Positions 10,268 through 18,868 of a DNA stretch of 64,000 nucleotides are shown here, piece by piece. The translations under genes were made by a program, and so were the position numbers. The stretch lies in contig NZ_CP110644.1 in the NCBI RefSeq assembly GCF_026153515.1, positions 466,001 through 530,000 of the forward strand, written 5' to 3'. Origin of the DNA: Pseudomonas sp. KU26590. GTDB lineage: Bacteria > Pseudomonadota > Gammaproteobacteria > Pseudomonadales > Pseudomonadaceae. The number at the start of each line of letters is the position of its first letter. Positions within the stretch are counted from its first letter, which is position 1. The notes under the pieces are model-generated. The model was not told the origin of the DNA, made no database searches, and saw nothing but the letters and a program-made list of their open reading frames with translations.

Positions 10268-10756
10268 TCAAAGCTGATGGGGCTCGCCCAGTTCAACCCT
10301 CGAATTTAAGAGCTTTCTAAAGAAAATCATATATCGCTGCGAAATCTGCGGACGGCACCTTATCAAGCTAAACAGGTAATAGTCTAAAGGTGTAGGTTCG
10401 CCGGAGTCCATCTCTAGCCAGCCTTCCTCTGTTCCAAAGCACATAATCACGCATCTTGCCAGCTTGGAACTAGCTGCGTCGCTCTCCGTTCTTAGCTCTT
10501 CGATCTCCCACAATTCAGAGATCAGCGTTTTCATCATGCAATCTTCTTTATTTATTCTTTCGTGCGCCGCCGCCACATTAAGACAAGAAACAACTTTCTC
10601 CATTATTCCCTCAGGAATGTCGCTAAAGCTGCCATCACTTATCAGCTGGAGTAAAAACTTAGCGTAATGACGCCTCAAACCATCTATCGACACTCCCTGT
10701 AAAACCAGTGCTTCTTCAAGAATATCAATCTCTTGGGCAAGTTGATCACTTATCAT
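10268..10756 (-). CDS. Candidate immunity protein for the Rhs toxin
   Basis: A 162-residue soluble, mainly helical acidic protein starting MISDQLAQEIDILEEALVL. Its ATG overlaps the rhs stop codon by four bases (ATGA), so it is translationally coupled to the toxin tip, as cognate immunity genes commonly are. An upstream ATG at 10813 lies inside rhs and is rejected. A 5'-truncated paralogue lies downstream at 9715-10017. I recognise no named immunity family; function is inferred from position, size and coupling. Confidence 0.72.
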   Translation of the reverse strand: MISDQLAQEIDILEEALVLQGVSIDGLRRHYAKFLLQLISDGSFSDIPEGIMEKVVSCLNVAAAHERINKEDCMMKTLISELWEIEELRTESDAASSKLARCVIMCFGTEEGWLEMDSGEPTPLDYYLFSLIRCRPQISQRYMIFFRKLLNSRVELGEPHQL

Positions 10757-13700
10757 TGTAAAACTCCGTCTTTGATACCGAGAGCTCCCATCACTTGGGA
10801 ACAGGAAGGACAAAAAGGCATCGGTTTGCCATCGTTGCGTACGGTCGTAAAGGTGGCACCTTCAACTAGTTGCTGTAACTGGGGAACGCTCTGCGCGTCG
10901 TGATTGCGCGCGATCTTGCTAAGTAGGTCAGCTTCTCCGCAGTCCCCATGAAACAACTCAGTACGTTTGTCGGACGGAACCGAAGCGTAGAGGTCCCTCA
11001 CAACGGGGTGCTCTGCGCCAGCGCCACCGGCTCGCTTGCTGTAACCAACCTCCGGTATTGGGATTGGCCCGTCGTCACCGGTGGAGCGAGTGCCTCTGTT
11101 ATTTGGTGTAATCCCCTTTAGACGGGCAAGTCCCAGCGGGTCGATCCAATCCGTCGGATTCGGTACGTATTGATAGAGGTTTAGCCCACCACTGTAGCCA
11201 ATCGGATCCCTGCTGATGAATCGCCCGACCCTCGAATCATAGTACCGATGCCGGTTGTAGTGCAGGCCGGTTTCGTGGTCGTGGTACTGCCCCTGGAATC
11301 GGATCGGGTTGGTCAGGCCGACTTGTTGGGCGAACTCTGAGCGCTGTTCTTGCGCCTCGCCCCACGCTTTGTATTGGGCGGTCCAGGCGGTGTTGCCGTT
11401 TTGGTCGGTGATTTCCTGGGGCGTGCCGAGGTGGTCGCACTGGTACCAGGCGAGTGCGTCAATCGGCAGCGCGACTGGCTTGTAGGTCCAGAGCGGATCT
11501 TCTTTGAAGTTGTAGCGGCCCTGATAGGTCGGTTGGCTTACCAAGCGGATCGTTTCGTGGCGGATGGCTTGGGCCACCGGGACGAAGGCGCCGGGTTCGT
11601 GGATGTAGTGGACGGTGCGGCCGAGGGCTCCGGCGTATGGCGGGGGGCTGCTTTCCCAGGCGAGGTTGTCTCCGTCCCAGCCGTAGAGGGTGAAGCCGCA
11701 GCCGAGCTCGCGCTCTTTGCGGGCGTGTTCGTTTTCGTTCCAGCCTGTGCCGGCTTCGGGACGTGGCCTGTAGTGCGCTTTCGAGAATTTGTAGAGGCGG
11801 CGTCCGAGGGGGTCGTAGCCGAAGTCGACGGTCAGGCGCGGATCGCGGAAGTGAACCAAGCGATCGAATAGATCCCAGTGCAGTTCGCTGCGCAGGCCGT
11901 TGGTCCAGCGTTCGGTCTGGTTGCCGCGTTCGTCGTATTCGTAGTGGTTGCCGGCGTAGTCGCGCAGCAGGTTGTCGATCAGTTTGTGGCGGACAGGCTC
12001 CCGATCTAACGGGCGGCGGACGGGCGCGGCGGTGTCGTCGAGCAGGTTGCTGGCCGGGTCGAAGGCGAAGGTTTCCAAGCCCTGGCGGCTGGTGGCGCTA
12101 AGGAGGCGGCTGACCGGGTCGTATTTATAAGCTAGGACCCCACGACGGCTGTCGTTGATGTCGGTGAGCTGGCCAGCAGCATCGTAGGTGTAGGAGCGTT
12201 TGATCAGGGTGGTTTTGTCGTCTGCTCGGCCCAGTAGTTGTTCTTGGAGGCGCCCCGCCGGGTCCCATTGCTGGGTTTGTAGCAGGTTATTGCCTTGATG
12301 CCGGCTGATTTCGCGGTGCAGATCATCGCGTTCATAGCTGAGCAGTTCATGCTCATCGAGCTTCAGGCCGAGCAGATGACCGCTGCCGTAGGTGAGCCAA
12401 CTGACGCGGTGTCCATCCGGGCGAACAGTGGCGACGCGGTTATTCAGCGCGTCGTACTCGTGCTGCCAAACGGCAACCAGTGGCTTGTCCAGATTCGAGT
12501 AATGCTGGTGCTCGCGCAGCAGATTGCCGGCCGGGTCGTGAAACCATTGCAGCTTGCTGACGGCGTTGGTCGCCATGACCAGATGGCCATTGCCGTCGTA
12601 GGCAAAGGTTTCGCTCTGGGACTGTTCGCCGAGGGTGGCGCGGCGTTCGGTCAGGCGGCCCATCGGGTCGAAGGTCAATGCGATCGTGCGTTGGCCGTTG
12701 AGGGTTTGGGCAAGGCGCCCCGTCTCGGGATCGTACTGATAGCGGGTCGAGCGATTGTCGAAGCCGCGCTCTTCCAGCAGGCGCCCAACCGGGTCGTAGT
12801 GAAAATGCGCGCTGCGTTCGTTTTCGTTTTCCAGCGCGACGAGGCGGCCGAGTTTGTCCCATCGATAACGCAGGGTTTGCTCGGCGGCGTCGACGCGTTC
12901 GGCGATGAAGCCTGCAGCGGTGTAGCGCCAAGTGGTGCAGCGCTCCAAACCATCGGAGTGAGCTAGCAGTCGTCCTTCTGCATCGCGGCTGAAGCGTTCT
13001 TCGGTCTTGTCCGGGTGCTTGATCAGCACTAACTGGCCTAACTTGTACTCGTAGGTCGTGCTGGGCCCGGCCGGATCGGTAAAGCGGATCATCTGGCCGC
13101 GCTCGTCGTATTCCCAGATGCTGACCTTGCCCGAGCAGTCGGTGTACTTAACGAGTTGTCCGGCGTCGTTGTAGGCCAGCTCCTTCGTATTGCCGTTGGC
13201 GTCCTTGACCGCTGTAGGAAGACCGAAGCCGTTGTAGGCGTATTCGGTAACGTTCTCTAGCGGGTCGATCACCTCGATCAGATTTCCGCGAAGGTCGTAG
13301 TTCCGTTTCCACAACCCGCCCTCGCCATCGCTGATCTTGATCAGGTGGCTTTTGTCGTCGTACGCGTAATTCATCACGCTGTGATCAGCGCGAGTGTGCT
13401 CGGTGAGATTGCTGAGCTTGTCGTAACGATACCGGTCGGTACTGCCGTCGGTGTGTACGTGGCGAATGATGTTCTTCGCCGCATCGCGGAAGAACCACTC
13501 GGAACGCCCATCGGCATGACAGATGCGATAGGTGTAGCCGAGGCTGTCGTAGTAATGCCGGATTTGGTGACCGAGCGCATCGGTGACGTAGGTGAGACGG
13601 ATGTTTTCATCCCACGCCAGCCGGGTATCAAAACTGCCGTCGTCAGCCCATTCTCGGATGGCTTTCGCGTCGGGGCCGGATCCCTGCCACTGCAGGTTCA

Positions 13701-15486
13701 GCCCACGATGGGTACGGTCGGTGTAGCGAGTAATTAGGTGGTTTTGATACTGGTAGTGCCAGGCAGCGCCGTTTTCGTCCTGAGCCAGAACAAGATCGCC
13801 AGCATAATCGTACTGATACGCGCACAGTTGGCGTTTGACGTCGCCATCACGAACTTCCCACAGGCCGGTCAGACGGCCCTGATCATCAATCAAAGTGCCC
13901 AAGCGCAAGTGGACTTTACTGGCGTCCTTTTCCCGATAAGTGACCAACTCAGAGAGCACCAACTGCCCATCATGGCGATGCTCATAATGGAGCATGACCC
14001 CGGCTGCATTGGGCAAAACCTTGTTGATCAGAACAAAGCGCTGTCCCCGCCGAACATAGGTTTCCCTATGCTCAAGCCCTCGCATCAGCAACAGCCGATC
14101 CTTGCTGAGTCGAATAACGGTCAGATTTTCGATGGCATTGAAATGGAACAGCTTGACCTTGGGCAGAGGGAATTCATGGCTGCGGCCATCGGCGTCATGG
14201 AAGACCAGACCGTCGCCGACGAGATCAAAGCGTGTAGTAAACGGCGTGATCCACCGCGCACCAATGACATCCTCATCGAACGCATCCAGACTGGAACAGT
14301 AAGTGCGCGTCCACTCAATCGGAAACGGCCCCGGCAGACTGAAATCGGTATGGCTGACCGACTCCGAGCCCGTCGCAAAGCTGATGCTCCTCGCCGTCGA
14401 CCCGCAGGCACATTCACAAGGACACGCACACTTGCAGTTCTTCCGCTTGTTCGCCCGGCCCTTTGCAGGCTTCTCGAACTGAACAGTCTCCAGCTTGCCT
14501 TCACCCGCCTGGCGCTTGGCCTTATTAACCACCCCGGGCTTGATGTTGAAAGCCTGCCCATGGCCATTGCGCGACCGCCAGCTGACGACCGCACCCTCCA
14601 AAGTAACCAGCAACGCCGCGATAGAATGCTGAGCTTCGGGATTACCCAACCCTGTGATCTGCGTGCGAAGCTGAGGAGCCAGATCACGCAATAACTTGGC
14701 CTGCCTGCCCACCTCTTTTTTAACCGCTTCAGGCACGAGGTATTCAGCAGCACCATTCACCGCACCCTTACCCGCAGCAACACAAATATCTGCAGCCGCG
14801 ACGAAGATATTGCCAATCGCGGCCTGAGGGTCGTAGGCCCAAAGATCGCCTGCGGCATGAGCCAACTGCCCCGCCTCAAGCAAATCGGCCTTGGCGTTCA
14901 GTTTTGGGTCTACCAAGCTCTCCAAGCCAGCAGCGATCTGATGCAGTACGCCTTCACCCAGGCTCCCCGCATCCTCAAGAATCCCGGGAAGCTTCCCGTG
15001 CGCCTGAGTCACAAAGTCATCAAGGGTCCCGACGATGGTGGCATTAAGGTGCCCGATCAGAATCTCGATCAGTGCATCGCCCAGCACCATCTTGCCGGCC
15101 TGCCGCATCTCCTGACGCACCAGAAACAGCATTGGCCGGAGGCTCATCCGCGCCGCCGCCATGCCCGGCGGAATCGGCACCATCCCAATCAGGTTGATGC
15201 CCAAACTGACCCAGTCCAGCGGGTCTCGCTCCGAGCTTGTAGAAAGCCGAACGATGTCATTCAGCGCATCGACCAGCGCCATGATATTGCCCACCACCGG
15301 CAGCCCGCCGGCTACGGCTTTGATCCGCTCAAGCGTGACAACCCCGCCGCTGATCTCCTGCAGCCAGGCATCAACATTCGCCGCACCAAGACCAACGTCT
15401 TCAACCTGAATTTGATCAAGCGGAACAATCGCGACCTGAGGTTCGCGTTTATCGCCACCAACGGGAAGATTTAAGGGGGTTGCCAA
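10753..15486 (-). CDS. Rhs-repeat polymorphic toxin with deaminase-like C-terminus
   Basis: A 1,577-residue protein. Residues 1-340 form a non-repetitive, partly hydrophobic N-terminal region. A run of six alternating cysteines follows (351, 353, 355, 357, 359, 361), and then the Rhs core opens with DFSLPGPFPIEWTRTY. Many YD repeats lead to the conserved core end (GRFISRDPIGYSGGLNLYQY, then DWIDPLGLA, ending near residue 1454). The last ~123 residues are the variable tip. They carry HGDCGEADLL (Cys1516, Glu1518) and FCPSCSQVMG (Cys1559, Cys1562), the CxE and CxxC zinc motifs of deaminase-fold toxins. The start is TTG 15486 with GGAGAG 5 bases upstream. No PAAR domain, VgrG or Eag chaperone is visible here, so the export route is unknown. 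Confidence 0.9.
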   Translation of the reverse strand: MATPLNLPVGGDKREPQVAIVPLDQIQVEDVGLGAANVDAWLQEISGGVVTLERIKAVAGGLPVVGNIMALVDALNDIVRLSTSSERDPLDWVSLGINLIGMVPIPPGMAAARMSLRPMLFLVRQEMRQAGKMVLGDALIEILIGHLNATIVGTLDDFVTQAHGKLPGILEDAGSLGEGVLHQIAAGLESLVDPKLNAKADLLEAGQLAHAAGDLWAYDPQAAIGNIFVAAADICVAAGKGAVNGAAEYLVPEAVKKEVGRQAKLLRDLAPQLRTQITGLGNPEAQHSIAALLVTLEGAVVSWRSRNGHGQAFNIKPGVVNKAKRQAGEGKLETVQFEKPAKGRANKRKNCKCACPCECACGSTARSISFATGSESVSHTDFSLPGPFPIEWTRTYCSSLDAFDEDVIGARWITPFTTRFDLVGDGLVFHDADGRSHEFPLPKVKLFHFNAIENLTVIRLSKDRLLLMRGLEHRETYVRRGQRFVLINKVLPNAAGVMLHYEHRHDGQLVLSELVTYREKDASKVHLRLGTLIDDQGRLTGLWEVRDGDVKRQLCAYQYDYAGDLVLAQDENGAAWHYQYQNHLITRYTDRTHRGLNLQWQGSGPDAKAIREWADDGSFDTRLAWDENIRLTYVTDALGHQIRHYYDSLGYTYRICHADGRSEWFFRDAAKNIIRHVHTDGSTDRYRYDKLSNLTEHTRADHSVMNYAYDDKSHLIKISDGEGGLWKRNYDLRGNLIEVIDPLENVTEYAYNGFGLPTAVKDANGNTKELAYNDAGQLVKYTDCSGKVSIWEYDERGQMIRFTDPAGPSTTYEYKLGQLVLIKHPDKTEERFSRDAEGRLLAHSDGLERCTTWRYTAAGFIAERVDAAEQTLRYRWDKLGRLVALENENERSAHFHYDPVGRLLEERGFDNRSTRYQYDPETGRLAQTLNGQRTIALTFDPMGRLTERRATLGEQSQSETFAYDGNGHLVMATNAVSKLQWFHDPAGNLLREHQHYSNLDKPLVAVWQHEYDALNNRVATVRPDGHRVSWLTYGSGHLLGLKLDEHELLSYERDDLHREISRHQGNNLLQTQQWDPAGRLQEQLLGRADDKTTLIKRSYTYDAAGQLTDINDSRRGVLAYKYDPVSRLLSATSRQGLETFAFDPASNLLDDTAAPVRRPLDREPVRHKLIDNLLRDYAGNHYEYDERGNQTERWTNGLRSELHWDLFDRLVHFRDPRLTVDFGYDPLGRRLYKFSKAHYRPRPEAGTGWNENEHARKERELGCGFTLYGWDGDNLAWESSPPPYAGALGRTVHYIHEPGAFVPVAQAIRHETIRLVSQPTYQGRYNFKEDPLWTYKPVALPIDALAWYQCDHLGTPQEITDQNGNTAWTAQYKAWGEAQEQRSEFAQQVGLTNPIRFQGQYHDHETGLHYNRHRYYDSRVGRFISRDPIGYSGGLNLYQYVPNPTDWIDPLGLARLKGITPNNRGTRSTGDDGPIPIPEVGYSKRAGGAGAEHPVVRDLYASVPSDKRTELFHGDCGEADLLSKIARNHDAQSVPQLQQLVEGATFTTVRNDGKPMPFCPSCSQVMGALGIKDGVLQ

Positions 15487-15653
15487 GGATGCTCTCCGTG
15501 CTCAAAAAACCATCGGAAAAGGCGTGAATGCCAATCCGGGGGCTACGGAGATATCAAGGCTTGTGCCAGTTATGAATTAGCCGAGAAAAATCAATAGTTT
15601 AAGAAGAAAAATGACGGGTTTTAGCGAACGCCAACCCTAATAACAAAGAGAAA

Positions 15654-15780
15654 GTGCGCAAGAAGTTGCGCACCCCTGCGCAACTTCTTGCGCACTCGTC
15701 TGCAGGCCACAGAAGACGTGGCTTACAGCGCAGAAAGCACCCTGGAACTCACAATCGACTGCGCAACTTCTTGCGCAGTC
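15654..15780. repeat. Three copies of a palindromic TGCGCAA hairpin upstream of rhs
   Basis: TGCGCAA-GAAG-TTGCGCA lies at 15655-15672 and, in the opposite sense, TGCGCAA-CTTC-TTGCGCA at 15677-15694 and 15760-15777. The third copy extends its stem by GAC/GTC (15757-15780). All three share an identical 7 bp stem and a four-base loop within 127 bp. The array sits at the right edge of the island, between the rhs start and the right direct repeat. It may serve as REP-like elements, operator sites or transcript hairpins; no gene is present. Confidence 0.8.
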
Positions 15781-15821
15781 GATCCCGCGACTTTCCCGTG
15801 GGAAGGGAGGCAAGCAAGCGC

Positions 15822-15857
15822 AAAAAAGGCGTTACCCGCGAGGGCAACGCCTTTTCT
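15822..15857. terminator. Hairpin terminator after the lipoprotein gene
   Basis: A 10 bp stem with one A/C mismatch, loop GCGA, flanked by A and T tracts. On the minus strand it lies 17 bases past the lipoprotein stop codon and would end that transcript. Confidence 0.8.
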
Positions 15858-15966
15858 TTTGATCAAAAACCGATCAGGGCTGAGCGGGTTTCAACACGAT
15901 CTTCGCAGGCTCAGTGCGCTCGATTTCACGCTGCAGCTGCAACTCGAAATCCGGGTTGATCTTCGT
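15822..15966. repeat. Right copy of the ~145 bp direct repeat flanking the Rhs island
   Basis: The partner of 8791-8935. This copy continues into the complete lipoprotein gene, so it is the one still joined to its parent sequence. Its terminator stem (GGCGTTACCC/GGGCAACGCC) carries one mismatch that is absent from the left copy. Confidence 0.9.
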
Positions 15967-16587
15967 CACGCGCTTGGTCAGCAATGTCGCCAGCCAAGGG
16001 TAGTCGTCCGTGCGCGGCACCTGCACAGTGACGTCGCAATTGAAGGCTGTGACGTCTTCAGCGATGTCACTCAACTGACGGCGCAGCTGCTTCATGTCGC
16101 TGAGCTTCAATTCAATGGTCGTGCTCTCGGCACTCGGGTCGATCACCTTGGCCTTGCGTTTGGCTTCAGCAGCGCGCAGATCCGCTTCCGCCTTCTCCAG
16201 CTCCGCTTTACGAGCGTGGGCGATGGCACCGTTTACGCCACTGGTCAGCGCCGGGGCTTTAGGCATCAAGGCGCGGGCGCGGCTGAGCGCGGTGGCCGCG
16301 GCGTTCATGTCGCCCTTTTGCAGGACGATCTGGCTGCGACTCAGGTACGCCTCAGCCAGCTGACGCTGGTATTGCTCGAGTCGGGGATCGTCCGGGGATT
16401 TGCTTTGCAGCGCGGCCAATTGATCCTCGGCGGTCGCCAGCTCGCTGCTGGCGATGTTCTGTTCCAGCTGCTGATACGCATCGGGCGGCGCAACAGGCGC
16501 GGGTTGCTCGATGGGCTTGCTTTGGCAAGCGCTCAACAGGACGGAAAATGCAGCAAGCAGCAGATAACGGGATGCGAACGGCTTCAT
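15874..16587 (-). CDS. PA5502-like outer-membrane-type lipoprotein
   Basis: A 237-residue lipoprotein. The signal peptide MKPFASRYLLLAAFSVLLSAC ends in the lipobox LSAC (lipidated Cys21). The mature part is helical and rich in Ala, Gln and Glu, with tetratricopeptide-like or coiled segments (QLEQNIASSELATAEDQLAA, then AEAYLSRSQIVLQKGD), and ends in a small beta region. I recognise it as the conserved gene next to znuB in Pseudomonas; its function is unknown. Its 3' end is duplicated at 8791-8935, which marks it as the target or partner of the island insertion. Confidence 0.8.
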   Translation of the reverse strand: MKPFASRYLLLAAFSVLLSACQSKPIEQPAPVAPPDAYQQLEQNIASSELATAEDQLAALQSKSPDDPRLEQYQRQLAEAYLSRSQIVLQKGDMNAAATALSRARALMPKAPALTSGVNGAIAHARKAELEKAEADLRAAEAKRKAKVIDPSAESTTIELKLSDMKQLRRQLSDIAEDVTAFNCDVTVQVPRTDDYPWLATLLTKRVTKINPDFELQLQREIERTEPAKIVLKPAQP

Positions 16588-16744
16588 TCCTGCGATTCTC
16601 TATTTGCGCAAAAAACGAGCAAGTCTACACACAACTGACTTGCACCGAAAATAACTGATCACTATCGGTGGGCGCGCAAGGAGTCATTGCACATTGCCGC
16701 CATTGGATTATTGCGGAGTATGACTCAACCCGCCAGCCAAGGTT

Positions 16745-17527
16745 CTACCGCTTGGGCAAAAGGAAGCTGAGCAGAAACAGCGCCGCCGCCGAGACCACGA
16801 TAGACGGGCCTGCCGGGGTGTCCTTGAACCAGGACAGCGCCAGACCCGCGCACACCGCAATGACGCCAATGATGCTCGCCCCCAGGGCCATTTGCTCCGG
16901 CGAACGGGCGTGACGTTGTGCCGCAGCGGCGGGAATGATCAGCAGCGAGGTAATCAGCAACACGCCGACGATTTTCATGGCCACCGCGATGACCACGGCA
17001 ATCAGCAGCATCAACGTCATGCGCAGCGTTGCCACCGGCAGACCTTCGACCGTCGCGAGCTCTTCATGAACAGTGATCGCCAGCAGCGGCCGCCACAGCG
17101 CACAGATCAGCACCAGCACCAACGCACTGCCCGCGAGAATCCAGGCCAGATCGTTCGGGCTGATGGCCAGCAGGTCGCCGAACAGATAGCCCATCAGGTC
17201 GATGCGCACATCGCGCATGAAGCTCAACACCACCAGCCCGAGGGACAAGGTACTTGGCGCCAGAATGCCCAGCAACGTGTCAGAGGCCAGCGGTTGGCGC
17301 TGCTGCAGAGTCACCAGCAAGACCGCCAGCAGCAGGCAGCCCACGGTCACGGCGATCGTCGGGCTGATGTCCAGCAAAAAGCCCAGCGCCACGCCGAGCA
17401 ACGCGGCATGTGACAGCGTATCGCCAAAATAAGCCATGCGCCGCCACACCACGAAAGACCCCAGAGGGCCTGCGACTACCGCTAACGCGAGGCCTGCGAG
17501 CAAGGCGTAAAGAAGAAAATCAGCCAT
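16745..17527 (-). CDS. znuB: Zinc ABC transporter permease
   Basis: A 260-residue inner-membrane permease of the ABC-3 family with about eight hydrophobic segments. Family marks are [30 protein letters not shown] near the N-terminus and [24 protein letters not shown] toward the end. I chose ATG 17527 ([10 protein letters not shown]), which overlaps the end of znuC by 8 bases; longer starts add an unrelated Pro/Thr-rich stretch. It works with ZnuC and ZnuA in high-affinity Zn uptake. Confidence 0.93.
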   Translation of the reverse strand: MADFLLYALLAGLALAVVAGPLGSFVVWRRMAYFGDTLSHAALLGVALGFLLDISPTIAVTVGCLLLAVLLVTLQQRQPLASDTLLGILAPSTLSLGLVVLSFMRDVRIDLMGYLFGDLLAISPNDLAWILAGSALVLVLICALWRPLLAITVHEELATVEGLPVATLRMTLMLLIAVVIAVAMKIVGVLLITSLLIIPAAAAQRHARSPEQMALGASIIGVIAVCAGLALSWFKDTPAGPSIVVSAAALFLLSFLLPKR

Positions 17528-18320
17528 GCTTGCAGCTGTCCCCGTGGTCGTGATTGTGGGTATGGACGTGATCGTGGATGGGCACGGGTTGGCAGACTTC
17601 GCCATGCAGATCGTGCGCGTGATCGTGACGATGGTGATAGATCGCCAGGCTCGGCGCGTTCAGGCCGAACAGCTCGACGAACGCGGGATCGTTACTGACC
17701 TGCTCGGGGTGGCCGGAGCAGCACACGTGGCGATTGAGACAGACCACTTGATCGGTGGTGCTCATGACCAGATGCAGGTCATGGGAAACCATCAGCACGC
17801 CACATTGATGCCGGTTGCGCAGCTGAGTGATCAGCGCGTACAGCTCGGCCTGCCCGGCGACATCAACGCCTTGCACCGGCTCGTCGAGCACCAGCAGCTC
17901 CGGCTTGCGCAACAGCGCTCGCGCCAGCAGCACGCGCTGCATCTCGCCACCGGAAATCCCTTGCAGCGGGCTGTCGATGACCTTCTCAGCGCCGACCTCG
18001 ATCAGCGCCGCCCGCGCGGTATCGCGATCAACGCCGGGGACCAGGCGCAGGAAACGCAAGACCGACAGCGGCAGCGTGGCGTCGATGTGCAGCTTCTGCG
18101 GCATGTAACCTACGCGCAGTTTCGGCTTGCGCCAGATTTCGCCCGAATCAGCCGTGAGCAGCCCCAGAACGGCGCGCACCAAGGTGGTCTTGCCCGCGCC
18201 GTTGGGGCCGATCAGGGTGACGATCTCGCCCGAACTGACGCTCAGCTGGATGTTTTCCAGCACGCTCTGGCCTGCGCGCGTCACGCTGACGTCCTTCAGG
18301 CGGATCAGTGCATCGCTCAT
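17520..18320 (-). CDS. znuC: Zinc ABC transporter ATP-binding protein
   Basis: A 266-residue ATPase with Walker [10 protein letters not shown], signature [16 protein letters not shown] and Walker [13 protein letters not shown]. The C-terminal tail is rich in histidine ([24 protein letters not shown]), typical of ZnuC and probably metal-binding. The ATG at 18320 overlaps the zur stop by one base (TGATG), so zur, znuC and znuB form one coupled operon. Confidence 0.94.
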   Translation of the reverse strand: MSDALIRLKDVSVTRAGQSVLENIQLSVSSGEIVTLIGPNGAGKTTLVRAVLGLLTADSGEIWRKPKLRVGYMPQKLHIDATLPLSVLRFLRLVPGVDRDTARAALIEVGAEKVIDSPLQGISGGEMQRVLLARALLRKPELLVLDEPVQGVDVAGQAELYALITQLRNRHQCGVLMVSHDLHLVMSTTDQVVCLNRHVCCSGHPEQVSNDPAFVELFGLNAPSLAIYHHRHDHAHDLHGEVCQPVPIHDHVHTHNHDHGDSCKHG

Positions 18321-18802
18321 CAGGCGGCCTTGCACCCGGCACACACACCGACGACTTCGACGGTCTGGCCTTCGACATCAAAACCCACCTCGTTGGCCGC
18401 GTCGACGATGGCCGAGCTGATGCTGCCGTGCTGCAACTCGATGGCAGCGTGGCACTCGCGGCAGATCAGGAACTGGCCCTGATGCGCGTGGGTCGGGTGG
18501 TTGCAGCCGGCGAAGGCGTTCAGCGACGCGATGCGGTGCACCAGGCCGTTTTCCAGCAGGAAGTCCAGCGCGCGGTACACCGTAGGCGGTGCGGCGCGAC
18601 GGCCGTCTTCTTCGCTGAGCACGGCGAGGATGTCGTAGGCGCCCAGCGGCTTGTGGCTCTGCCAGACCAGCTCCAGCACGCGACGACGCAGGGCCGTCAG
18701 CCGCAAGCCTTTGCCCGCGCACAGCGTGTCGGCTTCAGTGAGTGCACTGTGCACGCAGTGGGAGTGATCGTGGGGGCGACTGGCCAGGGGTGTTTTAGAC
18801 AT
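18320..18802 (-). CDS. zur: Zinc uptake regulator Zur (Fur family)
   Basis: A 160-residue Fur-family repressor. The winged-helix DNA-binding half includes [16 protein letters not shown] and [20 protein letters not shown]. The structural zinc site is formed by CRECH and CAGC, and regulatory-site residues lie in NHPTHAHQG. It represses zinc uptake genes when zinc is sufficient. It heads the zur-znuC-znuB operon and is divergent from znuA across 66 bp, so a single Zur operator could control both directions. Confidence 0.93.
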   Translation of the reverse strand: MSKTPLASRPHDHSHCVHSALTEADTLCAGKGLRLTALRRRVLELVWQSHKPLGAYDILAVLSEEDGRRAAPPTVYRALDFLLENGLVHRIASLNAFAGCNHPTHAHQGQFLICRECHAAIELQHGSISSAIVDAANEVGFDVEGQTVEVVGVCAGCKAA

Positions 18803-18828
18803 GAGCGGCGACGGCCTTTGAGAGAGAC

Positions 18829-18843
18829 GTTATTATGTTACCC
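18829..18843. promoter_or_regulatory. Possible Zur box between zur and znuA
   Basis: GTTATTATGTTAC lies in the short divergent zur-znuA gap. It resembles half of the Zur consensus (ATGTTATANTATAACAT), but the dyad is imperfect. Position supports it more than sequence does. Confidence 0.4.
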
Positions 18844-18868
18844 GTTCCTGCCCCCATGAGTGGTTATC

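Noticed and set aside
15654..15780. CRISPR-like array
   Set aside because: There are only three units, each a palindrome, in both orientations and with unequal spacing (23 and 83 bases from unit to unit), and no cas gene is nearby.
8791..15966. The island as a transposon or prophage
   Set aside because: No transposase, integrase or phage gene is present and the flanking repeat is a gene end rather than a terminal inverted repeat, so homologous or tip-exchange recombination is more likely.
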